Shown here in pieces: positions 52,100 to 60,737 of a stretch of 64,000 bases of DNA (the first letter of the stretch is position 1; each line of letters opens with the position of its first letter). Source of the stretch: 3-1-20CM-4-69-9 sp963833655 (lineage in GTDB: Bacteria; Actinomycetota; Thermoleophilia; Gaiellales; Gaiellaceae); contig CAWHYL010000007.1 of NCBI GenBank assembly GCA_963833655.1, positions 248,001-312,000 on the forward strand, given 5' to 3'. The translations under genes and the position numbers were made by a program. A model generated the notes under the pieces. That model saw nothing but the letters and a program-made list of their open reading frames with translations, was not told where the DNA came from and made no database searches.

Positions 52100-54654
52100 C
52101 ACTTTCGCGTGGCATGGTCCCGCGTGCAGGGTTGTTCCAACGGCTTGTCCGCGCCCTGGGACCTAGCGTTCAGCGGTCACTGGCTTCGACGATCACACAT
52201 CGAGCGAGAAGTCGAGCAGCACGAATTGGACCGACGAGACGTCACTCCTGGAGCACAAGTTGTCGTGGGAGGAACGTCAAGCAGTCGTTGAGGCGATGCG
52301 CTTGACGCTCGCTTCCGACCGGCGCGTCGTGCCGCGCAACACCTCTGAGGGCGGACGCTCGCCGGGGACGGTGGTCGTCGACGCCGCTGCTGAGACTCGG
52401 CAGACCGTCAACGCGGAGTCGGACTTCATTCACGGTTCGTCCTCGAGGCGGCGCGAGCGGTCGCGACGAACTACACGCTCGTTCTACTGACCAGCGCTGA
52501 ACTTCCGCCGCCCCAATGCCGAGGTCGTATTCGCTCGCGGATCGCGTCGTCACCAATGCCTATGGGCTTCGGAGCGCCGCGGCGCGCCTGTTCGTCGAGC
52601 TCTCTCCGATGACGGCGAGCGTCGCGCCTGTGGTGCCGTTTCTTGTCGACGAAGGATGCGCGACCGTCAGCGTTGTGTACGACTTCATCCCGAGTCACTC
52701 CCCCGAGGCGTGCCCGCGTCTGGACGCCATCGGCCATCGTGGCGAGAAGAACCGCGTACGGATCGAGGCGCTCAGGCGATACAACGTCCTCCTGCCCATC
52801 TCCCGGGCGACGGGAGACGATTGCCGCACGCGCATTCCTCGGTCAGCCGGTGGAAGTTCGGGTGACCGGCGTGGCCGACCCGCTCCATGGTGTGACGCCC
52901 GCGCCGGTCAGGACAGGACAGCCATACATGCTCGTTCCAACCGGCGGCGATGCTCGCAAGAATCCGGCGGCCGCGATCGCCGCTCTCGCCCGTTTTGGGA
53001 GGCCGCGGGAACGCCTCTCCGGGCCGCCGGTCACCGGCCGCCTGACCCGCGGCCACGAGAGTGCGCTCCGGAGACTGGCGCGCCGAGTGGGTCTCGAGGA
53101 CTACGCGGTCAACCTCCGAGGCACGGTCTCGAGCGGCGAACTATCCGGTCTCTATGAACACGCAGAGGTCATATCGTTCATCCTTCACAAAGGTTTATCG
53201 AATATCCGTCGTGGAGGGTGTGAAGAGGGTAACCGGTCGTCGCCTCGAACATTGCGCCACATCGCGAGCTGATCGGAGTCGGCCGGTGGCTCGCGGATCC
53301 CGAAGATGTCGAGACCTTTGCGGAGGCCATCGCATTCGTGCTTGCGAACCGAGCGATCGTGTGCGAGCAACAAACGATCACCCTCGGCGACACCTCGCAC
53401 CCTTCAAGTGTCTCCGCCCGAATTCGTGCAGCGCTTCATGAGGCGCTGGAGCGCGTTTATCGACCTAGCCGCTCCGTGAGGCAGCCCGGAGCGCGCGCCC
53501 GGCTTGCACTGATCTCACCGTTTCCACCACAACGCTCGGGCGTGGCTGACTACACCGCGTTCACATTCAACCATGTCGCCAAGTACGCCGACGTCGAGGT
53601 GTACTCGGCTGCATCACCCGCTACGTCGAGCGCGCTGCCCGTCCACCTGCTCTCGGCTGAGCCCTATCTCGACCGGGCGTTCGACGCCGTGGTGAATGTA
53701 ATCGGGGAAAGACATCCTCACTTCCCGATACTCGACCTCATGGGCGCGTACGGGGGTGCGTGCATCGCGCACGACAACCGGATGGTGGAGGCCTACAGGC
53801 ATGACCGGGGCGACGCCTGGACGGCCGAGCTTGTTTCGCGTCCGGGCCAACCAGTACGGCCAGAAGAGGTCTTGGAGATGATCAATGACCTTGATCGTCT
53901 GCCGTAGGCGGGCTACGACGTCATTCGCTGGAGGCTTCGCCTCTGATCGTCCATCGCCCACGCCCTGAGAAGGCAGCAACGAGGAAACCGGGATGAGCCC
54001 GGTAGTGATTACCGTTTCCGTCCCGTACAACGTCCCCGGACAGGGACAATCGACGGCGAAACGCGGTTGCACCGCCGCGAGGTGGGGCCAGGCCGACGAT
54101 ACGTTGCACATCGCCACATTCGGCATCGTCAATCGCCCAAACAAGGAACTCGATCGTATTGTCGCGGCGCTCGTCTGGCTTCGAAGCTCGCATAGAGTCG
54201 CGGCTACACGTAGTGAGCCAACTTTCACTCCATCAAGCATCACGCACTCTCGCGCCTCGCAAGAAGCATCGGGGTCAGCGATGACGTCGTCCTCTACGGA
54301 CACGCACCCCATGGGACTCTGGAGGACGTTCTCGTGGGTGCTGACGTCGCGGTCCAACTCCGTTCGAGCGCCCGTCTGTCGCTGAGTGGAACACTTGCCG
54401 ACTGCATCGCGTTCGGCATCCCGACCGTTACGACCGAGACGATCGCTCAGGAGCTCGATGCGCCTTCGTATGTCGCTACGACGCCGGCAGCAACGAGCTC
54501 GCTGCTCGTCGCAGAGGCAATCCTGAGTTTGCAGGGGCGCCGGCAGGCCGAAGCGGAGTCACTGGATCAGGAACGGCGCGACTATCTCGACAGACGGTCT
54601 GCCGACAGCTATGCGCGAGAACTTCTCGATGCGATCGGGCTGGGGAGGGCTTGA
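52100..54654 (+). pseudogene. Tandem GT4-GT4 glycosyltransferase with many frameshifts
   Basis: Two consecutive GT4 modules can be traced. Module 1: YSLADRVVTNAYGLRSAAAR, VSVVYDFIPSHSPEACPRLD, YNVLLPISRATGDDCR, PYMLVPTGGDARKNPAAAIA, GTVSSGELSGLYEHAEV, then in other frames the rest of the donor domain and EDVETFAEAIAFVLANRAIV. Module 2: RLALISPFPPQRSGVADYTA, YADVEVYSAASPATSSALPV, FPILDLMGAYGGACIAHDNR, TLHIATFGIVNRPNKELDRI and LSLSGTLADCIAFGIPTVTT, ending LLDAIGLGRA at 54654. The original would be about 850 residues. The beginning (52.1-52.5 kb) is hard to define. The stop overlaps the intact GT4 by 4 nt (TTGA). Confidence 0.62.
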
Positions 54655-55853
54655 ATACCGCTCCTCGACATCGACTCCTCGTCGACGTGACGCAATACGT
54701 GAGCTGGCCTGCAACATCAGGTGTTCAGCGCCTCCTTTGGCACCTCGCTCACAACTGGCCGGGCGTGCGAGTCGAGGCCATGTATGGGTTCCTCAAGAGG
54801 CGACGCTATGTCGTGGGCCCGGTGGGTGAGCTGGGAGGCGTCATCCGTTCGACGTTTCGGGAACTAGCGCAACTCGATGTCCAAACACGGGCTGCGGCAG
54901 TGCGAAAGGCGTTGCGCGAAAGCGCAACTGCGTCGATCGCGCCGAGTGATCTCGAGACCCACTTCGACGCCTTCATGCTTCCCGAACCGAGTTTTCATGA
55001 GGAGAGCATCGCCCTTGCGGGCCGGCTCCTGCGCTCCACGCGCCCCACGGTGTTCTTCGTCTACTACGACGCCCTCCCGCTGACGCATCCGGACTTCTTT
55101 CGCCTCGACGTGGAGCGCGAGATCCCACTCTTGCGCTACAACACCACGGTCGCGCGCTCCGAGAATGTCGCCTTCATTTCGAGCTCGATTCGCCACGTCT
55201 TCGAGACCCGCATTGCCCGACGACCGCTCCGCAATGCCGTCGTGACTCCCTTGGGAGCAGACGGTCTCGTGCCCGTTCCGCCGAAAGCACCCGCGACACC
55301 CACGTTCACCGTCGTCGGCACGATAGAACCGCGGAAGCGGTATCCAATGGTGCTCGACGCGTTCCAACAGCTCTGGCTGGAGGGGCAGGATTACCGACTG
55401 ACGGTGATCGGCTCGCCCGCCACCGACGCCGGAACGGTCGCGAGGCTCCGACATCATTCCGAAAGGGCGCCCCTCATCTGGCTGGAACAGGCAGATGACG
55501 ACGACATCGCGAGGGTCCTCTCGCAGTCATCGGCCATGCTGTTCGTTAGCGACGCCGAAGGCTACGGCCTGCCGCCGCTCGAAGCCCTGGCCGTCGGTTG
55601 TCCCGTGATCGTGTCCGCGAAGCTCCCAGCACTGGACGCACTCCCGAGCGCCGGCCAGATTCGCCTCAAGGAGCCCAGCGTGGAAACCCTCGTCGCTGCG
55701 GTACAGGACCTGGCCGACCCCACCTCGAACGCGGCCCATCGCGCAAAGCTCAAGGAACTGACCCTGCCTACGTGGGAAGCCTACGCCGCCCGAGTAGAGG
55801 AATGGGTTGCATCAGTGCTCGAAGACAACCAGGAGGGAAAGAGCCATGGTTGA
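54651..55853 (+). CDS. Glycosyltransferase family 4 (mannosyl/rhamnosyl-type)
   Basis: A 400-residue intact GT4. LLVDVTQYVSWPATSGVQRL is the start typical of GT4s that occur in tandem GT proteins; VVTPLGADGLVPVPPKAPAT links the domains; TFTVVGTIEPRKRYPMVLDA opens the donor domain, and SDAEGYGLPPLEALAVGCPV holds EX7E. TTG start overlapping the preceding stop. The stop overlaps the methyltransferase start by 8 nt. Its third-position AT content seems higher than in the first 30 kb. Confidence 0.87.
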   Translation: MNTAPRHRLLVDVTQYVSWPATSGVQRLLWHLAHNWPGVRVEAMYGFLKRRRYVVGPVGELGGVIRSTFRELAQLDVQTRAAAVRKALRESATASIAPSDLETHFDAFMLPEPSFHEESIALAGRLLRSTRPTVFFVYYDALPLTHPDFFRLDVEREIPLLRYNTTVARSENVAFISSSIRHVFETRIARRPLRNAVVTPLGADGLVPVPPKAPATPTFTVVGTIEPRKRYPMVLDAFQQLWLEGQDYRLTVIGSPATDAGTVARLRHHSERAPLIWLEQADDDDIARVLSQSSAMLFVSDAEGYGLPPLEALAVGCPVIVSAKLPALDALPSAGQIRLKEPSVETLVAAVQDLADPTSNAAHRAKLKELTLPTWEAYAARVEEWVASVLEDNQEGKSHG

Positions 55854-57111
55854 GACGAAGCCGGGACAAGCCTCGGCGGCCGAGGCGCTTTCCGCGTGTC
55901 GCCTCTGTGGCTCAGCAGACTTGATCAGCGTCCTCGACCTCGGCGAGCACGCACTTACAGGAATCTTCCCGGAGTCGGCCTCCGAAGAGATCAGTAAAGG
56001 GCCGCTCGAACTTGTGTGGTGCCAAGCTTGCACGCTCCTGCAGCTCGCGCACACGTACGACCCCGGCGAGATGTACGGGGACAACTACGGCTATCGGTCC
56101 GGGCTCAACCGCTCGATGTCCGAGCACCTGGGCCGGAAGGCGCACGGACTCGAGCAGCTGGCGCAGCTCGCGCCCGAAGACGTCGTGGTGGACATCGGAA
56201 GCAATGACGGGACGCTTCTGAAATCGTACCGCACGGAACATCTTCATCTCGTCGGAATCGATCCGACAGCGTCGAAGTTCGCAGAATTCTATCCGCCTGG
56301 CGCGCACGTGGTGCCGGATTTCTTCTCAGCACGAGCTTTCCGAAACGTCACTGACTCGCCGGCTCGCGTCATTACGTCGGTCGCGATGTTCTACGACCTC
56401 GACGATCCAACGGCGTTCGCTCGGGAGGTCCGAGAGTGCCTGGCTCCCGATGGCATCTGGCACTTCGAACAGTCGTACATGCCGTCGATGCTGCGTCTGA
56501 CGGCGTATGACACGGTCTGTCACGAGCATATGGAGTACTACTCACTCGCGACCGTTCGCCGGATTCTCGACGATGCGGGCCTCGCGCTCGTCGACGTGCG
56601 CTTCAACCGCGTCAATGGTGGCAGCTTCGCTGTAACTGCTGCTCTTTCGGGAGCTCCCGTTCAGGCTGACGATGTCCTGGTCGACTGGTTCACCGCCCAG
56701 GAGAAAAGAATCGGCCTCCATACGCCTGCTCCGTTTCGCCGGTTCGAAGAGCAGGTCTTTCAGCATCGGACGGATCTCCTCGAGCTGGTGCGGAAGTTGC
56801 GTGGTGACGGCGCCTCGATCATGGGCTATGGCGCCTCCACGAAGGGGAACGTGCTACTGCAGTTCTGCGGCTTCAACTCCGACGACATCGAGGCGATCGC
56901 CGAGGTGAACCCCGACAAGTTCGGGCATGTGACTCCGGGCTCGGGAATCCCAATCGTCCCAGAGGAAGAGATGCGAGAACGTCAACCGGATTACGTCATC
57001 GTGTTCCCCTGGCACTTCCGCGACAACATCCTCGAGCGCGAAAGACAGTTCCTCGAGAACGGTGGGCGGATGATATTTCCGCTTCCGGAGATCGAGATCG
57101 TCGGACTCTAG
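55846..57111 (+). CDS. NDP-sugar C-methyltransferase (TylCIII/NovU-like)
   Basis: A 421-residue sugar C-methyltransferase. An N-terminal zinc module has CRLC (C18, C21) and CQAC (C59, C62). The SAM domain has DVVVDIGSNDGTLLKSYRTE (about 107-126) and CHEHMEYYSLATVRRILDDA, with the catalytic HEH/Y region. The C-terminal domain has IMGYGASTKGNVLLQFCGFN, diagnostic of this family. It makes branched deoxysugars from 4-keto-hexoses, so a 3-C-methyl sugar is likely in one polymer, although no 3- or 4-keto-sugar dehydratase gene is seen here. A strong AGGAGG precedes the ATG at 55846; upstream in-frame starts are unlikely. Confidence 0.9.
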   Translation: MVETKPGQASAAEALSACRLCGSADLISVLDLGEHALTGIFPESASEEISKGPLELVWCQACTLLQLAHTYDPGEMYGDNYGYRSGLNRSMSEHLGRKAHGLEQLAQLAPEDVVVDIGSNDGTLLKSYRTEHLHLVGIDPTASKFAEFYPPGAHVVPDFFSARAFRNVTDSPARVITSVAMFYDLDDPTAFAREVRECLAPDGIWHFEQSYMPSMLRLTAYDTVCHEHMEYYSLATVRRILDDAGLALVDVRFNRVNGGSFAVTAALSGAPVQADDVLVDWFTAQEKRIGLHTPAPFRRFEEQVFQHRTDLLELVRKLRGDGASIMGYGASTKGNVLLQFCGFNSDDIEAIAEVNPDKFGHVTPGSGIPIVPEEEMRERQPDYVIVFPWHFRDNILERERQFLENGGRMIFPLPEIEIVGL

Positions 57112-57154
57112 GCTGAGAGCTCGAGAGCTCGAAATCGTTGTCTGTGCTTGGCGT

Positions 57155-57160
57155 TAGGGT
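57155..57160 (+). promoter_or_regulatory. Candidate -10 box for the GT2 at 57170
   Basis: TAGGGT ends 9 nt before the ATG at 57170, in the 58-nt gap after the C-methyltransferase gene. It suggests a second transcript start within this plus-strand block. Confidence 0.3.
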
Positions 57161-57169
57161 GCTCGTCCC

Positions 57170-57861
57170 ATGCGTGTCTCGTTCCTGATACCTGCGTTCA
57201 ACGAGGCCGCGACGATTGGAGATGTCCTTGGGACCACGTCGAGGGATCGAGCTCGACAAGCAAGTGATCGTGGTGAACGATGGGTCGACGGACGGTACGT
57301 CAGAGATCCTCGAGAGGTGGCGACAACACGCCGAGGGAAGAATCCTCCTGCGTCAAGAGAACCGCGGCAAAGGAGCGGCGGTTCGCGCGGCAACTTCGCC
57401 TACGCCACTGGCCAAATCGCTGTGATTCAGGACGCTGACATGGAATACGATCCAGCCGACGTTCCGCAACTCATCGAGCCGATCGAGCAAAGGGTCGCCG
57501 ACGTGGCTTTCGGCTCTCGCATGAGCGGCGGCCGGCCGCAGCGCGCGCACCTGTTCTGGCATCTGGTCGGGAACCGCCTTCTCAGTCTCGTCAAATGTCC
57601 TGTTCAACACGACGCTGCATGACATGGAGACCGGCTACAAGGCATTTCGGACGGATGTTCTCCGCTCGCTCGACCTTCGCCATAACGACTTCGCGATTGA
57701 GGCGGAAATCACCGCCAAGGTGTGCGGGCGGAAGCTTCGGATCTACGACCTTCCGATCGCGTACTACGGGCGGGACCTACGCGGAGGGCAAGAAGATCAC
57801 CTGGCGCGATGGCTTCAAGGCACTGTTTGTGCTCGTCTCGGTGAAGCTCCAAGACCGTTGA
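57170..57861 (+). pseudogene. GT2 polyprenyl-phosphate glycosyltransferase with frameshifts
   Basis: A DPM1-like GT2 readable through four shifts: MRVSFLIPAFNEAATIGDVL, LDKQVIVVNDGSTDGTSEIL, ILLRQENRGKGAAVRAA, FAYATGQIAVIQDADMEYDP (DAD metal site), VAFGSRMSGGRPQRAHLFWH, METGYKAFRTDVLRSLDLRH and EGKKITWRDGFKALFVLVSV, ending KLQDR at 57861. Total length of about 230 residues is right for the family without TM helices. Likely to supply a lipid-linked sugar to the membrane protein next to it. Confidence 0.7.
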
Positions 57862-59166
57862 TGGCGAATCGCTACGCGAGAGCCGCCCTAGCCGGCGTGA
57901 AGCGACACACGGCTCGGACGGCACTCACGGCATCCAGCGGCACGCTAACTTGTGAGATCTCAGCTGAAGACTCAGCCCCGCCGAGCATCGCGCGGACGCG
58001 GTCTGCCCGGATAGACCGATCCACGCGACTTTTCAACCCGGCCGCCTCGACCGTCCTGTTCTGTTCCGTGCTCGCTGCGGGACTACTGCTTCGCTTACTC
58101 GCCATACGGTCGCTGCTGGCCCAGCAGAACTCCGACACCTCGATCGTGTACCTCATGGCGCGTCACGTCGCGCATGGAGAGTACACCCCAGCTTTGCTGG
58201 TCTCCTGCTAATTGAGATCGACTTCGCTTGTGGCCTGCCTACTTCTCCGATCGATCGTAGCGCAAGGATGTGGGCTCCTCACCGGCAACGTGGCAGGTTC
58301 CCTGTTCTGGTTGGCATCGCCGTTCATCGTGGACATCAGCTTCCACGATCCAGGCTTTTACGGCGACGGCCTCGCGCTCGGACTCGCCGCGACCCTCTTA
58401 GCGCAGAATTCGAGCCACCCCAGAGGGCGCATGGCAGCGATGGGACTTTGCCTCGGCCTCGGTTTCTGGACAACGCCGCTAACACTCGCCTTCTCTGTGC
58501 CAGCGGCACTCTGGCTATGTCTGCGAATTCAGCAGGTCAAAGCGCTGCTCTGCGGCATGGCCGGCGTCGTGGTCGGTGCTGCACCCTGGCTTTGGGCTAA
58601 CACTCACACCGGATTCGCGTCCCTCCAGCGGCAACCGGCCATTGAGGGCACTGAAGCGAGTGGGTCTCTTCATTCCTTCACTCGGCTCTGCAGGCGGTCG
58701 CAGGATCGGCCTCAGGGTCTACTCAAGCTCGAACAATCGCCCTACTCTGCTCTATCACAATTCTCGCGGGCCTTGCCGTCGCGCTGTGGGAGCGCAATGC
58801 CGCCATCACCATGCTCTGTGTTTCAGCACTGCTCATCCCTGCGGTCGTAGCCGCTTCTAACGTCCCCGTCGGTCCCGGGGGCCGGCCGCTACGCGTCGCT
58901 CATGGTCCCAGCTGTCGTGGCTGTCCTCGCATGGGCGGTATCACGAAGACGCGCTGTTGCCGCCGCCGTCGTCATATGAGACCGCGGCGATGCGACCCTC
59001 CCACACGGCTATCGTGCTATTCGCGGGGGAGGCCAACGACCGAACCCTTCTGAGTGAACCAGGACTCCCACGACACGAGCGAACACGTGTGGGTCCTTTC
59101 GCTGTCTGGGTTTACGACGGCCGCGTCGACGTTCCCGACCTGTTGACTGCTCTAGCTGCACCCTGA
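57858..59166 (+). pseudogene. Decayed GT-C-like integral membrane protein
   Basis: Hydrophobic fragments in several frames: STVLFCSVLAAGLLLRLLAI, QQNSDTSIVYLMARHVAHGE (GT39-like first loop with Asp), GNVAGSLFWLASPFIVDISF, HDPGFYGDGLALGLAATLLA, GLCLGLGFWTTPLTLAFSVP, LLCGMAGVVVGAAPWLWANT, then LALFSTAHPCG-type scraps and a final TLLSEPGLPRHERTRVGPFA. The pattern fits a GT39/ArnT-like transferase, but at about 435 codons it seems shorter than the usual 500-600, and the region 58200-59000 is hard to mend with single-base changes. Overlaps the GT2 end. Confidence 0.5.
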
Positions 59167-59522
59167 GACGCCGGGCAGAGCGTTAAAGCGGCGCTCCGTC
59201 GCCAATGCCGACGTGAGACAGCAGCAGACGTTGCCGCGTTCGACTCGTTCGTCGCTGGGTGGATGCGTTCGGGCCGACCCGCTATCAGCGGCACCAGGTG
59301 GAGTAGAGGAGGCGCACTCGCCCATCCGGAGCCTTATGAGGTCGTGCCCACGCGTCGCGCCGGCGAGGTGAGCGCTGCTCGTCGTGCGCGACAAACGAGC
59401 CGCGGCGCAAACGCTCGACCAATAGTGTCGCCGACGGCCGCACAGATCCACGCGATGCCCGGTTCGAGGTCGAAGCGAGCCGCTGCGACGCGTCTGAGTT
59501 CTTCGGATCGGAAACGGTGCAC
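59152..59522 (-). other. Unrecognised stretch; possible small frameshifted gene
   Basis: About 350 nt between the decayed membrane gene and the GT4 at 59523. Immediately after the GT4 stop (TGA then GTG at 59522) a minus-strand frame of 62 codons reads VHRFRSEELRRVAAARFDLE, PGIAWICAAVGDTIGRAFAP, ending at 59334. A one-base shift would extend it to 59152. Codon choice looks coding-like for the first 50 residues, but I know no family for it. It could equally be spacer DNA. Confidence 0.25.
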
Positions 59523-60737
59523 TCAACCTCGCTTACCCGCGCCCACCGCGGATAGTCGTTCAGGGTCGGCGAGCCGCTGGGCGACAAATGCTGCTGTCCG
59601 TTGCATGGTGTGATGCGTCCGGAGCGCTACCCGGGCGGTCTGTCCGACAGTGCGCGCCTCATCCGGATGGTCGTAGACGTAGCGCATCAGCTTGGCTGCC
59701 GCGTCAACATCCGGATCGGCCCATTGCTCTCCTGCGGAATACGGTCCGCGCCGCCTCGGGATCGTCGTTAGCCGGAACGGAACGAGAAAGCTGTTCGCTT
59801 CGTCCATGAATTCGAGATTTCCGGAGTACGCCGTCGCTATGACCGGCTTGCCGTATGCCATCGCCTCGGCCATCGTCAATCCGAACCCCTCGCTTCGATG
59901 CAGTGAGACGTAGCAGTCGCAAGCCGCGATAGTCGCGTCCTTCACCGAGGCCGAGACGTATCCATCGACGACGTGGATGTCGGGGTGATCTCCAGCAGCC
60001 AGATGCAATCGGCGAAGCGCACGGGCGGCGCGCGATCCATTGACGGTCTTGATCAGGAGCACTGTTCCCTCTCCCGGCTGGAACGCGCGTTTGAAGGCTT
60101 GAATGACCGCGAACGGGTTCTTGCGTTCGACGATGCTCAGGAAATCGAAGCTGAACAAGAAGAGAAAGCCCTCAGGCAGATCGAGCTGATCAGGCGACAA
60201 GGTGATCGGCGCCGGCTCTCCGATCGGAAGGGGAATGACGTGAACCGGCTTTTCCGTCGCCGCCGCGATCGCGCCTCGCACGAAGTCGCTCGCCGCCCAC
60301 ACCTCGTCGACAAGTTCCAAGGCGGGTCGAAGGCGCGACGGAAATCGCGCGAGCTCCCAGAACCACACTCCGATGGAATACCGCTCCCGAAAGAATGCCT
60401 CGCCGACATCGCGGTGGAAGAACGGAAGCTGGTCTGCGTTGACGCAGATGATGTTCGTGTCGAAAGGCGCACTTCCGGAGTCGGGCGCCCCAAAAGAATG
60501 CTCCTGACGGCTCAGCGTGCGCTCGTATGTCAGCGCCGAATACGGGATCGCGGTGTGTTCGACGCTACGCACGATCTGACGCGCGACCTCGGCGATTCCT
60601 AACTCGGCGCGGAAATAGCCGACGACGTTGATTCCTGATACCGGATTCGGATCCACGTTCACGCGGTACTCGCGCCTGAAAGGAGCCGGTTGGGCGAGGG
60701 GGCTCAAGAGACGCCGAACGGCGTGCGCGACTCTCAT
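59523..60737 (-). CDS. Glycosyltransferase family 4
   Basis: A 404-residue intact GT4: GINVVGYFRAELGIAEVARQ is the acceptor-domain loop seen in GT4s of tandem GT proteins, IGVWFWELARFPSRLRPALE and EVWAASDFVRGAIAA follow, and the donor site is HRSEGFGLTMAEAMAYGKPV with EX7E. VDGYVSASVKDATIAACDCY precedes it. ATG overlaps the GT2 stop by 4 nt (ATGA). Long in-frame extension upstream lies inside that gene and is rejected. Confidence 0.88.
   Translation of the reverse strand: MRVAHAVRRLLSPLAQPAPFRREYRVNVDPNPVSGINVVGYFRAELGIAEVARQIVRSVEHTAIPYSALTYERTLSRQEHSFGAPDSGSAPFDTNIICVNADQLPFFHRDVGEAFFRERYSIGVWFWELARFPSRLRPALELVDEVWAASDFVRGAIAAATEKPVHVIPLPIGEPAPITLSPDQLDLPEGFLFLFSFDFLSIVERKNPFAVIQAFKRAFQPGEGTVLLIKTVNGSRAARALRRLHLAAGDHPDIHVVDGYVSASVKDATIAACDCYVSLHRSEGFGLTMAEAMAYGKPVIATAYSGNLEFMDEANSFLVPFRLTTIPRRRGPYSAGEQWADPDVDAAAKLMRYVYDHPDEARTVGQTARVALRTHHTMQRTAAFVAQRLADPERLSAVGAGKRG

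Noticed and set aside
46500..59170. Programmed frameshifting as the cause of the split genes
   Set aside because: Shifts occur at many different places and in different sequence contexts, without repeated slippery sites followed by hairpins.
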